A stretch of DNA of 64,000 bases from Pelosinus sp. UFO1 (GTDB taxonomy: Bacteria; Bacillota; Negativicutes; DSM-13327), in assembly GCF_000725345.1 (NCBI RefSeq), contig NZ_CP008852.1, forward strand, positions 1,889,693 to 1,953,692, given 5' to 3'. A program made the translations under genes and the position numbers. A model generated the notes under the pieces. It worked only from the letters and a program-made list of their open reading frames with translations, was not told the origin of the DNA and searched no databases. This document shows positions 39,370 through 48,023 of this stretch, one piece after another (the stretch's first letter is position 1; each line of letters begins with the position of its first letter).

Positions 39370-40128
39370 ATGAAAAAATTTGCCTTATTTTTAGTGTTAA
39401 TTACACTATTATCCAGCAGTGTAGGGTTTGCCAATAATCCAAAGGAGGAAAGCAGTATGAAATCTTCAAATAAAATATTAATGGTTGTTACTAACCGAGA
39501 TCACTTCAATAATTTCCATAAAACTGGTCTATGGTTGGAAGAATTTGTAGTCCCCTATCTAGAATTTCGAGCAGCTGGTTATGAGATTGTGGTGGCAAGT
39601 CCGTTGGGAGGAGCCTCTCCGGTCGATCCCCAGAGCATTCCCGAAAAAGTTCCTGCCGAATGGAGTTCTGCAATACAAGTCCTAGAATCGACTGTAAAAC
39701 TTGATCAAGTTGATTATACACAATACGATGCTATCGTATTACCGGGCGGTCATGGACCTTTATTTGATCTACCAAGCGATCCTACCCTTGCCCGTATCTT
39801 AAGCTATTTTAACGCGGAAAATCGCATCATTGCTGCCGTATGTCATGGGACTGCTGGATTGATGGGTGCAACGACACCAGAAGGAAAGCCTTTGGTCGCA
39901 GGTAGAAAAATGACGGGTTTTACTAACGCTGAAGAGAAAATTGCCCAATTGGACAAATTAGTTCCATTCCCACTGGAGAGCAAACTTAGAGAATTAGGAG
40001 CTAATTATGTTTCAGGAGATCCTTGGAGCGATTATGTTGTCGTTGATGGCAACCTGATTACCGGACAGAATCCTCAATCCAGCGTTACTTTTTCCAAAGC
40101 AATTTTGGAATCACTGGTGAATAAATAG
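39370..40128 (+). CDS. DJ-1/PfpI family protein (Hsp31-like) with signal peptide and internal start
   Basis: A 252-residue protein. Residues 1-21 form a signal peptide (MKKFALFLVLITLLSSSVGF, cleavage likely after FA). The rest is a DJ-1/PfpI domain of the Hsp31 type: WLEEFVVPYLEFRAAGYEIV, YDAIVLPGGHGPLFDLP, and IAAVCHGTAGLMG with the nucleophile Cys followed by His. Such proteins act as glyoxalase or deglycase-like holdases. A perfect AAAGGAGG lies inside the gene before an in-frame ATG (39457), so a cytosolic form lacking the signal peptide may also be made. Confidence 0.85.
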   Translation: MKKFALFLVLITLLSSSVGFANNPKEESSMKSSNKILMVVTNRDHFNNFHKTGLWLEEFVVPYLEFRAAGYEIVVASPLGGASPVDPQSIPEKVPAEWSSAIQVLESTVKLDQVDYTQYDAIVLPGGHGPLFDLPSDPTLARILSYFNAENRIIAAVCHGTAGLMGATTPEGKPLVAGRKMTGFTNAEEKIAQLDKLVPFPLESKLRELGANYVSGDPWSDYVVVDGNLITGQNPQSSVTFSKAILESLVNK

Positions 40129-40179
40129 ACAGATTTGGGCTGGTGTACAGTCTTCAGAATATGAAGGGCGATAGGAAAG

Positions 40180-41280
40180 ATGAAAAAACTTTTTGATAAA
40201 ACGAAACTATTAAATACGGATCTTAAAAATAGGTTTTTTAGAGGTGGGCTTTGGGAAGGATTAGCTGATGCCAAAGGACATATGACACAAGAGTTATTTA
40301 ACATATATGAAGAGTTAGCAAGGGGTGGAGTTGGAACAATCATAACGGGATATGCCTTTATTACAGAAAATGAGCAACCTAACCCAAGAATGATGGGAAT
40401 ATATAATGATTCGTTCATAGAAGAATATAAAAAGCTGACAGATATGATTCATGGATATGGAACAAATGTAATTATGCAAATAGTTTATGGAGGATCTCAA
40501 TCGAAGTTTAACACAGAGGGAAGAATTATATGGGGACCTTCGAGGGGTGAAAATGAAGTAACGAAAGTGATTCCAACGGAAATGAATAAGGAAGATATAG
40601 GATCTTTAGTAAGCGCATATGGCGATGCTGCCTTGAGAGTAAAAAAGGCAGGGTTTGATGGCGTAGAAATGCATGGTGCACATGGGTATTTATTAAGTCA
40701 GTTTTTATGTCCGTATTATAACAGAAGAACCGATGAATACGGTGGCCCGATAGAAAATAGAGCTAGAATAATATTTGAAGTATATAAAGAAATAAGAAAT
40801 AGAGTAGGGGATGATTTTCCTGTACTTATAAAAATAAATGCAGAAGATTTTATGGATAATGGATTAACGGCAGAAGAAAGTTTATATGTATCTAAGAGGC
40901 TAGCAGAGTTAGGTATTACGGCAATAGAAGTTAGCGGTGGTAACGAATCATCTGTAAATGTACTAGAAGGGAACTTAGGTCCTGCAAGAACTAAGGTAGT
41001 TGTTAATAAAGAAAGAGAATCGTACTTTAAAGAATATGCAACAAGGTTAGCACATGAAGTAGAGATACCAGTAATATTAATAGGAGGAAACAGACATTTT
41101 AATGTGATGGAAGACATATTAAACAATACTAAAATAGAGTATTTTTCATTAGCAAGACCGTTGACTGCAGAACCAGATTTAATCAGTAAGTGGGTTATTG
41201 GGGATACTAAAAAACCTAAATGTGTTTCCTGCAATAAGTGCTATAATACGACAGGTCATAGATGTATATTTAATATTTAG
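40180..41280 (+). CDS. NADH:flavin oxidoreductase (old yellow enzyme family)
   Basis: A 366-residue FMN enzyme with TIM-barrel fold. Typical are the H-G-A-H motif GVEMHGAHGYLLSQFLCPYYNRRTDEYGGP split around residues 165-195, and the phosphate-binding end YFSLARPLTAEPDLI near 325. A C-x-x-C-x-x-C (CVSCNKCYN) at the end could hold a cluster or be structural; the second and third domains of the larger 2,4-dienoyl-CoA reductase type are absent. It reduces activated C=C bonds and lies with a DJ-1-like gene, divergent from HxlR. Confidence 0.88.
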   Translation: MKKLFDKTKLLNTDLKNRFFRGGLWEGLADAKGHMTQELFNIYEELARGGVGTIITGYAFITENEQPNPRMMGIYNDSFIEEYKKLTDMIHGYGTNVIMQIVYGGSQSKFNTEGRIIWGPSRGENEVTKVIPTEMNKEDIGSLVSAYGDAALRVKKAGFDGVEMHGAHGYLLSQFLCPYYNRRTDEYGGPIENRARIIFEVYKEIRNRVGDDFPVLIKINAEDFMDNGLTAEESLYVSKRLAELGITAIEVSGGNESSVNVLEGNLGPARTKVVVNKERESYFKEYATRLAHEVEIPVILIGGNRHFNVMEDILNNTKIEYFSLARPLTAEPDLISKWVIGDTKKPKCVSCNKCYNTTGHRCIFNI

Positions 41281-41354
41281 TTAATATAAAGGTCCTTAAA
41301 AGCAGAAAAAAGCTAGTTGAAGCGCTTTAATCAACTGAGCTATCACCAAATATA

Positions 41355-41396
41355 AAATAGGCCAGAGACATTTATTTGTCTTTGGCCTTATTTTAT
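41355..41396. terminator. Bidirectional terminator
   Basis: AAATAGGCCAGAGAC ... GTCTTTGGCCTTATTTTAT hairpin between two convergent genes. Confidence 0.85.
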
Positions 41397-41406
41397 GACT
41401 GCTTGT

Positions 41407-42303
41407 TCAGATTGATAGCTTTGCTATTTTTAAAGCGCTCTCCATGCTTTTAGTCGATGCGATAAAACCTGCCTTGTGACAAAATATAGCATCATCTATT
41501 TTAATTATAGAATTTATTTCTTCACTTGATTTGCCTCTAATGGATTCTAATAGATCTTTTCTTGCTTCGAAAGTATCAACGGTTTTCTTTACAGTCTGAA
41601 TCTTATAATCGGCATTATTATCATCTGGAGAAATAACGAACAATACCTCATTATTTATATCTATTTTAAGTAATTGTTGGAGCCAAGGGCATCCGTTTTC
41701 TAAAACCATTATTTCATTAATAGTTCTGTTTTGAAAGGCTTCATTTACTATGGTCCTTGCTTTTATAACAGAAACTTGTTTACTTATTATTCTTCTTAAA
41801 ACCTCAGTAGCATAGTGAACGGCTTCTTCAAATGCCTCATCTTTGGAATCAGTTGAATCCCACGTAGGATTAAAACTTTGGATAATATCACTTATTGAAG
41901 TTACTTTAATTTCTGATTTTACATCTATGCCATTATCTGTAGCGTCAATCCCCTGGACTAAAGTTTTATCAACATAATCAAAAATTGAACTTATATCATT
42001 TTCTTCTAATTGAGAATTAAACTTTTGTATTACTCTTGAACCAAACTCTCTCCAGATTAGACCACAAGAGGCATACGGAATATTATTTTCTCTTATTTCT
42101 TTATTTATTTGGTGATGGTCGAATTCTCCCAAGGATATATCATAAACCAGATCTATTTCTTTTAGTATATTTTCATCTCTTGTTCTTGTTACCTTTATAT
42201 CCCCTAGTAGTAACCGAAGTATAGCGGTAGCCATAACATCGTCTGCATGAAATTTTCCGCTGTGTGTTCCTAAAGTTTTAATATTCTTTTCATTAATCAT
42301 CAT
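41407..42303 (-). CDS. MYG1-family protein (UPF0160)
   Basis: A 298-residue MYG1 homologue, a DHH-like phosphoesterase family. THSGKFHADDVMATAILRLL holds the H-x-D-D metal site at the N-terminus, EFDHHQINK the D-H-H motif near residue 60, and YASCGLIWREFG, DATDNGID and CPWLQQL are other family marks. Eukaryotic MYG1 is an RNA exonuclease; the bacterial role is unknown. It is a monocistronic gene on the minus strand. Confidence 0.87.
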   Translation of the reverse strand: MMINEKNIKTLGTHSGKFHADDVMATAILRLLLGDIKVTRTRDENILKEIDLVYDISLGEFDHHQINKEIRENNIPYASCGLIWREFGSRVIQKFNSQLEENDISSIFDYVDKTLVQGIDATDNGIDVKSEIKVTSISDIIQSFNPTWDSTDSKDEAFEEAVHYATEVLRRIISKQVSVIKARTIVNEAFQNRTINEIMVLENGCPWLQQLLKIDINNEVLFVISPDDNNADYKIQTVKKTVDTFEARKDLLESIRGKSSEEINSIIKIDDAIFCHKAGFIASTKSMESALKIAKLSI

Positions 42304-42588
42304 TTACCCTTTCCTATTCGAACTATTTATTATCATTTATATTTATATTATAAATATAGTATAGCATTGTTTAGGAAAATCTTATGCAATAACATGAATT
42401 TAAGTAAGTTTTCTAACAGTGATTTAACGTAGTTTTTAGACGTTGTGAGCCCTGTAGTGTTTTTATTTTGAATATTTATAATTCCCATAATAGTGTTTTT
42501 TGACGAAATAAACTTTTAAATTTACAGTTATTGTAAAACGGTGTATATTAATCATAGATTAGTAAGTTAATGGAAGGGAATGATTATA

Positions 42589-42765
42589 ATGGCAAATACA
42601 TATTATCATAACGGATATTGTGAACCAACAGATAAAGAAAGTAATACGGTGGTTAGTGATATAGTTATAATTGGTGGTTATGTTTTATCCATGATAGCTT
42701 TCACAGCTATAATATGGTATGGAGCTTCTATAGGAATTTATGTAGATCCTACATCTATTTCCTAG
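42589..42765 (+). CDS. Small membrane protein
   Basis: A 58-residue protein with polar start MANTYYHNGYCEPTDKESNT and one membrane segment (about residues 26-48, IVIIGGYVLSMIAFTAIIWY). GGAAGGGA stands nine bases before ATG 42589; an in-frame ATG at 42580 is too close to it. No family recognised. Confidence 0.5.
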   Translation: MANTYYHNGYCEPTDKESNTVVSDIVIIGGYVLSMIAFTAIIWYGASIGIYVDPTSIS

Positions 42766-42806
42766 TAATTGAGGGTTTGAAAGAACTAACTTTAGGAGCA
42801 ATAATT

Positions 42807-42896
42807 ATGATAAGGTTAAAGAAAATAGGTGCGTTTATCGTAAGGCAATTTGCAAGGCGGGGCGAATTTATACAAAAAACATGGTTTTATGAATAA
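42807..42896 (+). CDS. Possible 29-residue basic peptide
   Basis: ATG 42807 after TTAGGAGC. The peptide MIRLKKIGAFIVRQFARRGE plus FIQKTWFYE is amphipathic and strongly basic. It follows the small membrane protein gene by 41 bases. Whether it is expressed cannot be told from sequence. Confidence 0.35.
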   Translation: MIRLKKIGAFIVRQFARRGEFIQKTWFYE

Positions 42897-42982
42897 GCGA
42901 ATCCATTGATATATGTCAGAAATTTTGAAACCATATATAGGAAAACGTAATCCTACGACAGGATATTTTCTTGTACGATTAA

Positions 42983-43018
42983 TCCCGTCTTGCCTTGGTA
43001 AGATGGTGTTTTTTATTT
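42983..43018 (+). terminator. Rho-independent terminator
   Basis: CCCGTCTTGCC-TT-GGTAAGATGGTG hairpin followed by TTTTTTATTT, of the same family as those at 13781 and 12441. Confidence 0.7.
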
Positions 43019-43118
43019 AAATGGAAAGTGAAAAAATGAAGAGGACGACATTGTACCGCGATGATTTTTAGTAAATATGCAATCGAAGCAGTGACATCCG
43101 CTAACTTATATAGCAATA

Positions 43119-43157
43119 CAAAAACTACACGGCCTAGTGAGCCCTGTAGTTTTTGTA
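43119..43157 (+). terminator. Terminator of the ACTACA family
   Basis: AAAAACTACA ... TGTAGTTTTTGT with loop CGGCCTAGTGAGCCC, a relative of the hairpins at 15974 and 50644. Confidence 0.7.
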
Positions 43158-43191
43158 TTCTTTAACCATATATTGATGTTCGTATTATTTA

Positions 43192-43394
43192 ATGTGGCAA
43201 CTTCTTTTTTGTATCGGTGCATACTGGCAATATCTTAAGGAACCATATGGCATTATGGCGATTATAGCAGGTTCTCTAGCTGCTGGCTCAGTAACGACTT
43301 GGATTGAGCAGAACATGGGACGCCTCCTGCTCCTCCGGCTATTTCTGAGGATATTAAAAGAAAGTATGCGGAAGAAAATAAAATTTGGGATTAA
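43192..43394 (+). pseudogene. Possible frameshifted small gene
   Basis: One frame reads MWQLLFCIGAYWQYLKEPYG and a hydrophobic IMAIIAGSLAAGSVTTWIEQ. Near 43320 a better coding frame continues as PPAPPAISEDIKRKYAEENK before a stop at 43392. Joining them needs one frameshift, so this may be a decayed small membrane protein. Evidence is weak. Confidence 0.3.
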
Positions 43395-43404
43395 ATCAGA
43401 AAAA

Positions 43405-43430
43405 ACCAGCAAGCAAATTTACTTGCTGGT
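43405..43430 (+). terminator. Hairpin between small genes
   Basis: ACCAGCAAG-CAAATTTA-CTTGCTGGT, no long T-run; lies at the end of the minus-strand 48-residue gene. Confidence 0.45.
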
Positions 43431-43443
43431 ATTGAAACAGAGT

Positions 43444-43590
43444 TTATTGATTTACGGGTCTGCTTGATTTTAATACAACTGATAAAGCCATTGAAGCTAC
43501 TTTTTTAGAATCACTCGATGATGCTCCAAAATTTTTGGCTATGCTTTTAATTTCATTTTTAAACTTTTCCTCATCAAAATCAATAATCAT
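43444..43590 (-). CDS. 48-residue small protein
   Basis: ATG 43590 on the minus strand after CGAAAGGGGGTGAC, a very strong ribosome site. The product begins MIIDFDEEKFKNEIKSIAKN and ends with a helical, Ser-rich part (VASMALSVVLKSSRPVNQ). It looks soluble and helical; no family recognised. Confidence 0.6.
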   Translation of the reverse strand: MIIDFDEEKFKNEIKSIAKNFGASSSDSKKVASMALSVVLKSSRPVNQ

Positions 43591-43827
43591 AATGTCACCC
43601 CCTTTCGAGGTGAAATTTGGATCAGTATAAAAATTGAGCAGTGCTCTTTATTTAAGATATGCGTATTTAACATAAGAGGTGAACCAATGATTTGCGCTAA
43701 ATGCGCAAGTCAATCGACTTAATAATGCGCAGTGAATTGATCATGCCGGATATATAACTAGGAAGACTAATACCAAGGATTACAGCTCGGAATAAGACTA
43801 ACCATCAAGATCGGTGTTACCAAAGGC

Positions 43828-43934
43828 ATAAAAAAAGGCTCTCTAGAAGAGAGCTGAGAGAAGAATGGGAAAGATTGTTAGCGACGTGAGTATGCGTCAA
43901 TAGAATTATCACCAATAAATAGGAGTTCTATACA
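43828..43934. repeat. Direct repeat, left copy (about 107 bases)
   Basis: Starts ATAAAAAAAGGCTCTCTAGA, contains GGCTCTCTAGAAGAGAGCTGAGAG (a hairpin) and CGACGTGAGTATGCGTCAA, and repeats at 45871 with few changes. It precedes the LysR gene at 44024. The gap 43591-43827 otherwise holds no gene. Confidence 0.8.
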
Positions 43935-44023
43935 TTATGCTTGTCCCTATTGCCCTTAAACATTGGAATGTTATAATAAGAAAAATAAGTGTTTCAAGAA
44001 CATGGTATTGTAGGTGTAGTTTT

Positions 44024-44914
44024 ATGGATATAGGATTATTTAAGACCTTTTTATTGGTAGCTGAATTGCTTAACATTACGAGGGCTTCAGAACAGCTTAG
44101 TTTCTCACAGCCAGCTATAACTGCTCAAATTTGTAGCCTAGAAGATGCTTTTCGTGTGAAGTTATTCGAGAGAACCGGGAAAAGGTTAACATTGACTGAC
44201 GCGGGTAAGAAGATGATAGACTATGCTCAGCGGATTGTAAGCTTGTATGAAGAGACACAAAACGTTATGGCAACTTTTAGTCATGCGAGCGAAACTATTA
44301 GGTTAGGTGTATCAACACAAATGATAAATTATTTTTTGCCTTTCGTTTTAAAGGAACTCCAAGGGCAAATGCCGTCTCTTAACATTAGTGTAGAGATCTG
44401 CATGAATACGCAAGATGTTTTAAAAGGGATATTAGAATGTCGTTATGATTTTGGTTTTATACACGGAGAAAATACATTTAAGCAAATTAGACAGCATGGA
44501 ATATGGACGGAAGATGTTTTATGGGTGGCAAGTCAAGAGTTTATCAAAAACAATGAAGTAAAAGATAATAATGATTTACCTGTTATCAACTACACAGTAG
44601 GAAGTGTATTAAGAGGAAAGTTAGATGAATTGACGGGAAATGAAGATTTACAGTCGCCGATTGAGTATAGTGATTCCGAGGCAATTAAACGTGCTGTTAT
44701 AGCTGGATTAGGTATTTCTTATTTGCCAACAACATTGATAAAGGATGAGATAGCGATTGGGAAATTAATTGTCCTTGAAAGAGAACCGTTAATTCAGTTA
44801 CAGATATCGTTAGTATATCATCACGATAAAACTTTCACACTTCCGATGTACGCTTTGTTATTAGCTTTAGCTAATCAACCTGGTGCAGATAAGACTATAA
44901 AGGAACTTCTATAG
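44024..44914 (+). CDS. LysR-family transcriptional regulator
   Basis: A 296-residue LysR regulator starting MDIGLFKTFLLVAELLNITR; ASEQLSFSQPAITAQICSLE is the recognition helix. The effector domain has the usual AVIAGLGISYLP near 225. The frame is open upstream, but AGGTGTAG before ATG 44024 and the domain start decide. It lies 103 bases before an Asp/Glu racemase gene in the same direction; both are flanked by direct repeats. Confidence 0.88.
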   Translation: MDIGLFKTFLLVAELLNITRASEQLSFSQPAITAQICSLEDAFRVKLFERTGKRLTLTDAGKKMIDYAQRIVSLYEETQNVMATFSHASETIRLGVSTQMINYFLPFVLKELQGQMPSLNISVEICMNTQDVLKGILECRYDFGFIHGENTFKQIRQHGIWTEDVLWVASQEFIKNNEVKDNNDLPVINYTVGSVLRGKLDELTGNEDLQSPIEYSDSEAIKRAVIAGLGISYLPTTLIKDEIAIGKLIVLEREPLIQLQISLVYHHDKTFTLPMYALLLALANQPGADKTIKELL

Positions 44915-45017
44915 ACAATAATAAGAAGTTTCTATAAGTAAATTAATAACTTGAATTTCCTTTTTATTTATAAATTCTGTAGTATAAATTTATAGAGTAA
45001 AATGAGGGGGAATTCAA

Positions 45018-45755
45018 GTGATAACGATTGGGATATTAGGCGGAATGGGACCTATGGCAACAGCCGATTTATTTGAAAAAATAATCAAAAATACTCCAGC
45101 AAGTACCGACCAAGAGCATTTAAAGGTCATTGTTTATAATAATCCCCAAATACCTTCACGTATTAATGCGATTATAAATGGAACAGAAAGCCCGCTGAAA
45201 GAACTTATCTCTTCGGCCAAGTTACTTGAAAAAGCAGGTGCTGAAGTTTTGGTGATGCCATGTAATACAGCTCATTTTTGGTATCAAGACATTCAAAAAG
45301 CTGTGAATGTTAAGCTAATTAACATGATTGAAAATACAGCAGATTATGTGAAAGTTCAAAAGTTAGATAGCACTGAAAAGTTTATGCTGTTTGCAAGTGT
45401 CGCTACGGTTAAAACAGAAATGTACCAAAAAGCATTTTTGGCAAAAGGGTTAGTTGTACTTACTCCAAATATTGAAGAACAAAAGATTGTATCGCTAGCA
45501 ATCCAAGAGGCAAAGGCAGGGCGAATCGAAGACAATTCAAATAACAAGTTACTGTCAGAAATAATTTTTAAGTATCAGCAAATGGGGGTAAGCGCATTCA
45601 TTGCGGGATGCACAGAAATACCCTTGCTATTTCCTTGCATTAGTGGAAATTATCAATTGATTGACCCAACTAAGATATTGGCACAAACAGTTGTTAATCA
45701 AGCAATGAAAATCAATTTGAAATCATCTCCGACGGACCTATATTGCAATCTCTAA
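45018..45755 (+). CDS. Aspartate/glutamate racemase family protein
   Basis: A 245-residue cofactor-free racemase. GILGGMGPMATADLFEKII is the family start, VMPCNTAHFWY holds the first catalytic Cys (about 82), and FIAGCTEIPLLF the second (about 197). It probably interconverts D- and L-aspartate or another amino acid. It starts with GTG after AATGAGGGGG. The upstream LysR gene is its likely regulator. Confidence 0.88.
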   Translation: MITIGILGGMGPMATADLFEKIIKNTPASTDQEHLKVIVYNNPQIPSRINAIINGTESPLKELISSAKLLEKAGAEVLVMPCNTAHFWYQDIQKAVNVKLINMIENTADYVKVQKLDSTEKFMLFASVATVKTEMYQKAFLAKGLVVLTPNIEEQKIVSLAIQEAKAGRIEDNSNNKLLSEIIFKYQQMGVSAFIAGCTEIPLLFPCISGNYQLIDPTKILAQTVVNQAMKINLKSSPTDLYCNL

Positions 45756-45765
45756 CGATACCAAG

Positions 45766-45793
45766 AACCTCTAGGGAATCTAGAGGTTTTTTT
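45766..45793 (+). terminator. Terminator after the racemase gene
   Basis: AACCTCTA-GGGAATC-TAGAGGTT hairpin followed by TTTTT. Confidence 0.9.
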
Positions 45794-45870
45794 GCTATGA
45801 CTAAACTTTAAATTGTCAGGCATGAATGGCCAAATTTCTTTTGCACCCCACTGAGTTAATTAGACCAAGA

Positions 45871-45978
45871 CATAAAAAAGGCTCTCTAGAAGAGAGCTGA
45901 GAGAAGAATGGGAGAGATGTGTCAACGACGTGAGTATGCGTCAACATAATTATCTCCGATAAATAAGAGTTGTATACA
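45871..45978. repeat. Direct repeat, right copy
   Basis: Second copy of the unit at 43828, about 85-90 percent identical by eye. It lies in the 306-base gap after the racemase gene, which holds nothing else recognisable. Confidence 0.8.
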
Positions 45979-46061
45979 CAAAGGATGAGGGAGGAGGATA
46001 AAAAATATTAGAAAGGGCTTCGCTGCAGCAGATTGCTGTTTCATAATAAATTAGACAATAG

Positions 46062-46553
46062 TTAAAATAGAAACTCAAAGTTGGACATAATCTGATCAAA
46101 ACTTTTCTGATCTTCATCTAGTTGGCTGAGGTTACCGTCACCTTCTACCCTAACAATAACCCCTTTTTTGTAGAAAAGGTAGCTAACTTTATATACCGAT
46201 TTATTGTTATCAACAGTTATAAAACGTATGGCATTGCGGTTGTCAATCATTATATTGTGCTTATCTTCTAACTTACCTGCGTTTTCAATAAGAAAGTCTG
46301 CAAATCTGTCTATCTCTTCCTCGCTAGGTTCTATTTCAGTATATCCAAGAGAAATATAAACTTTAATCGTGGAACTACTGGGTGAAGTTGCCGCGAATAA
46401 AGTTCCATGAAAGTTGCTGATTTGCCAGTCGTTGGGCAATGTGATGCGAAATGTATTGTGGAATCGATCCTCATACACACTTCCTTCGGACGCAAAGGTG
46501 CAATTTGTCATAAATACAGTAAACAATACAACAAATAATAATATACGTTTCAA
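46062..46553 (-). CDS. Secreted protein of unknown function
   Basis: A 163-residue protein with a signal peptide (MKRILLFVVLFTVFMTNCTF, cleavage after FA near residue 22). The mature part has FRITLPNDWQISNFHGTLFA, the start of a PsbP/Mog1-like or lipocalin-like beta fold often seen in small exported proteins, and ends KSFDQIMSNFEFLF, also typical of that fold. The cellular role is unknown. Preceded by AGGAGGTC. Confidence 0.6.
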   Translation of the reverse strand: MKRILLFVVLFTVFMTNCTFASEGSVYEDRFHNTFRITLPNDWQISNFHGTLFAATSPSSSTIKVYISLGYTEIEPSEEEIDRFADFLIENAGKLEDKHNIMIDNRNAIRFITVDNNKSVYKVSYLFYKKGVIVRVEGDGNLSQLDEDQKSFDQIMSNFEFLF

Positions 46554-46823
46554 ATGAAGACCTCCTATTTTTCAGCATGATTCTGAAGATTTTATTAAAG
46601 TAAATACGTTTCCCTTTAGTTAATGGGCTTCCCATATTCCACCAATATATCGGTAAATGCTTACTATTTCTTAAGTTTGAGTAAGAGTGAGTAACGTGAT
46701 ACTTATAGCTAATCTGATTTTTTCTAAAATTTTTTTAAATAGAATGCCATCATTGCAGGAGAAAGATGTATTTTATGGTAATTATGCCATTATAAGTAAT
46801 AATCGTTTAGGAGTGTGATTGTT

Positions 46824-47450
46824 TTGAAATTAAAAGTATCTATGATTGTATTTTTTCTTCTACTTAGCATATCAATACCAGTACTTGCGTCATCTAAAAT
46901 TGACCAATATATGTCAAATGCTAGATTTTCATCTGTTGTACCTTTAGAAACCGTATTAGATAACGGTGTTAGCATTAAGTTTGTTACATTAATGACTGGA
47001 TATCTAGTTGAAGATTGGGGTAAGTCATATTATACTTCAAAACAAGGATTACTCGGTGTACCTTACACTGCGACAGTTGAGGGAGTTCGTATATCTATTA
47101 ATAACCCAACAACTAAAGTAGCTATTATGAAATGGAGCGAATCGAATTTATCAATAGATTCTTTTTCGGGTATTCCCTTTTTGGATGGTATGAAATATCG
47201 GGATGCAGGAAACCCAGCATTTACACCAAATACAATTATAATGCCTGGACAGATTGTAGAAAAAAGCCTTTTTATTTCGAATATTACATATGCTGCAAGC
47301 ATGTCTACAATGAAACATGAATGGCAAGTCATAGGAGTTCCAATACGCAGGGACGGAACAACAAAAGCAACAGTAACTTTCAATTTAATTCTAGGTAATG
47401 ATCAACCACAATACCATAGCATATCAACACCTCCAATAATTATTCAATAA
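46824..47450 (+). CDS. Secreted protein of unknown function
   Basis: A 208-residue protein with a signal peptide (MKLKVSMIVFFLLLSISIPV, cleavage after LAS near 24) and a beta-rich mature part containing VEGVRISINNPTTKVAIMKW and EWQVIGVPIRRDGTTKATV. I chose TTG 46824, eight bases after TTAGGAG; the GTG at 46815 is too close. No family recognised; beta-sandwich adhesin-like folds are possible. Confidence 0.55.
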   Translation: MKLKVSMIVFFLLLSISIPVLASSKIDQYMSNARFSSVVPLETVLDNGVSIKFVTLMTGYLVEDWGKSYYTSKQGLLGVPYTATVEGVRISINNPTTKVAIMKWSESNLSIDSFSGIPFLDGMKYRDAGNPAFTPNTIIMPGQIVEKSLFISNITYAASMSTMKHEWQVIGVPIRRDGTTKATVTFNLILGNDQPQYHSISTPPIIIQ

Positions 47451-47501
47451 TCAAATATGCAAAAGTCCTTACAAGTGTAGAAAGCATATTAACATGATAG
47501 A

Positions 47502-47530
47502 AACCGCTTACAAATGTAGGCGGTTTTATT
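47502..47530 (+). terminator. Terminator after secreted-protein gene
   Basis: AAACCGCTTACAAATGTAGGCGGTTTTATTG hairpin; a weaker related hairpin lies 40 bases earlier. Confidence 0.75.
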
Positions 47531-47620
47531 GTTGCTATTTGTATTAATTTGAATAAAGGAAATAATTACATTTTATCCAATATATGTAAAATATAAAATG
47601 GATGAAATGGATGTGGATGA

Positions 47621-47788
47621 ATGACTTCTCCAGTAACTCGAATAACGCCTATTTATAAGACCGAATTGAGAAAGCAACCCTATCAAAATATCTATTTACC
47701 AAATAGGAAACCGAAGGAAATTTCTAAAGAAGTATTAAATAAAGAAATATGTAAGGAATTAGGTTCTAAAATTTCAGTGAGAATTTAA
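47621..47788 (+). CDS. Possible 55-residue basic protein
   Basis: ATG 47621; product MTSPVTRITPIYKTELRKQP, then a Lys-rich helix (KEISKEVLNKEICKELGSKI). The ribosome site is weak, but the frame ends 11 bases before a proper terminator, which supports it. No family recognised. Confidence 0.4.
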   Translation: MTSPVTRITPIYKTELRKQPYQNIYLPNRKPKEISKEVLNKEICKELGSKISVRI

Positions 47789-47798
47789 GATTTAAATC

Positions 47799-47868
47799 TG
47801 TTAGCGTCCTCTGGACGCTTTTTTTTGTGCAAAAAATTAAAACCACGCTTTGGTAAAGCGTGGTTGCA
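47799..47868. terminator. Convergent terminator pair next to YjcZ-like copy 5
   Basis: Plus strand: AGCGTCCTCTGGACGCT followed by TTTTTTTT. Minus strand: AACCACGCTTTACCAAAGCGTGGTTTT. Confidence 0.85.
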
Positions 47869-47903
47869 AGAGGTTGGGGAATTAGTGGATTAGCCTAGAA
47901 AAA

Positions 47904-48023
47904 TTAGCAACTAGAGAAAGAGTCTTCACCGCCACAACATAAGAATAAGAGGATAATAATAATAATAATAATACAGCCGGAACCGCCAAAGCCGTTGCGA
48001 CCGCCTCCAAAACCTAAACCCAT
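47904..48023 (-). CDS. YjcZ-like Gly-rich small membrane protein, copy 5
   Basis: A 39-residue protein: MGLGFGGGRNGFGGSGC, seven Ile, then LLFLCCGGEDSFSSC. GGAGGAATAC lies upstream; CATACAAT (48053-48060, minus) marks the SigE-like promoter. The closest relatives are the two copies near 20.5-21 kb. Confidence 0.8.
   Translation of the reverse strand: MGLGFGGGRNGFGGSGCIIIIIIILLFLCCGGEDSFSSC

Noticed and set aside
43681-43722. 11-codon frame MICAKCASQST after AGAGGTGAA
   Set aside because: It is too short to separate from chance without expression data; possibly a leader peptide.
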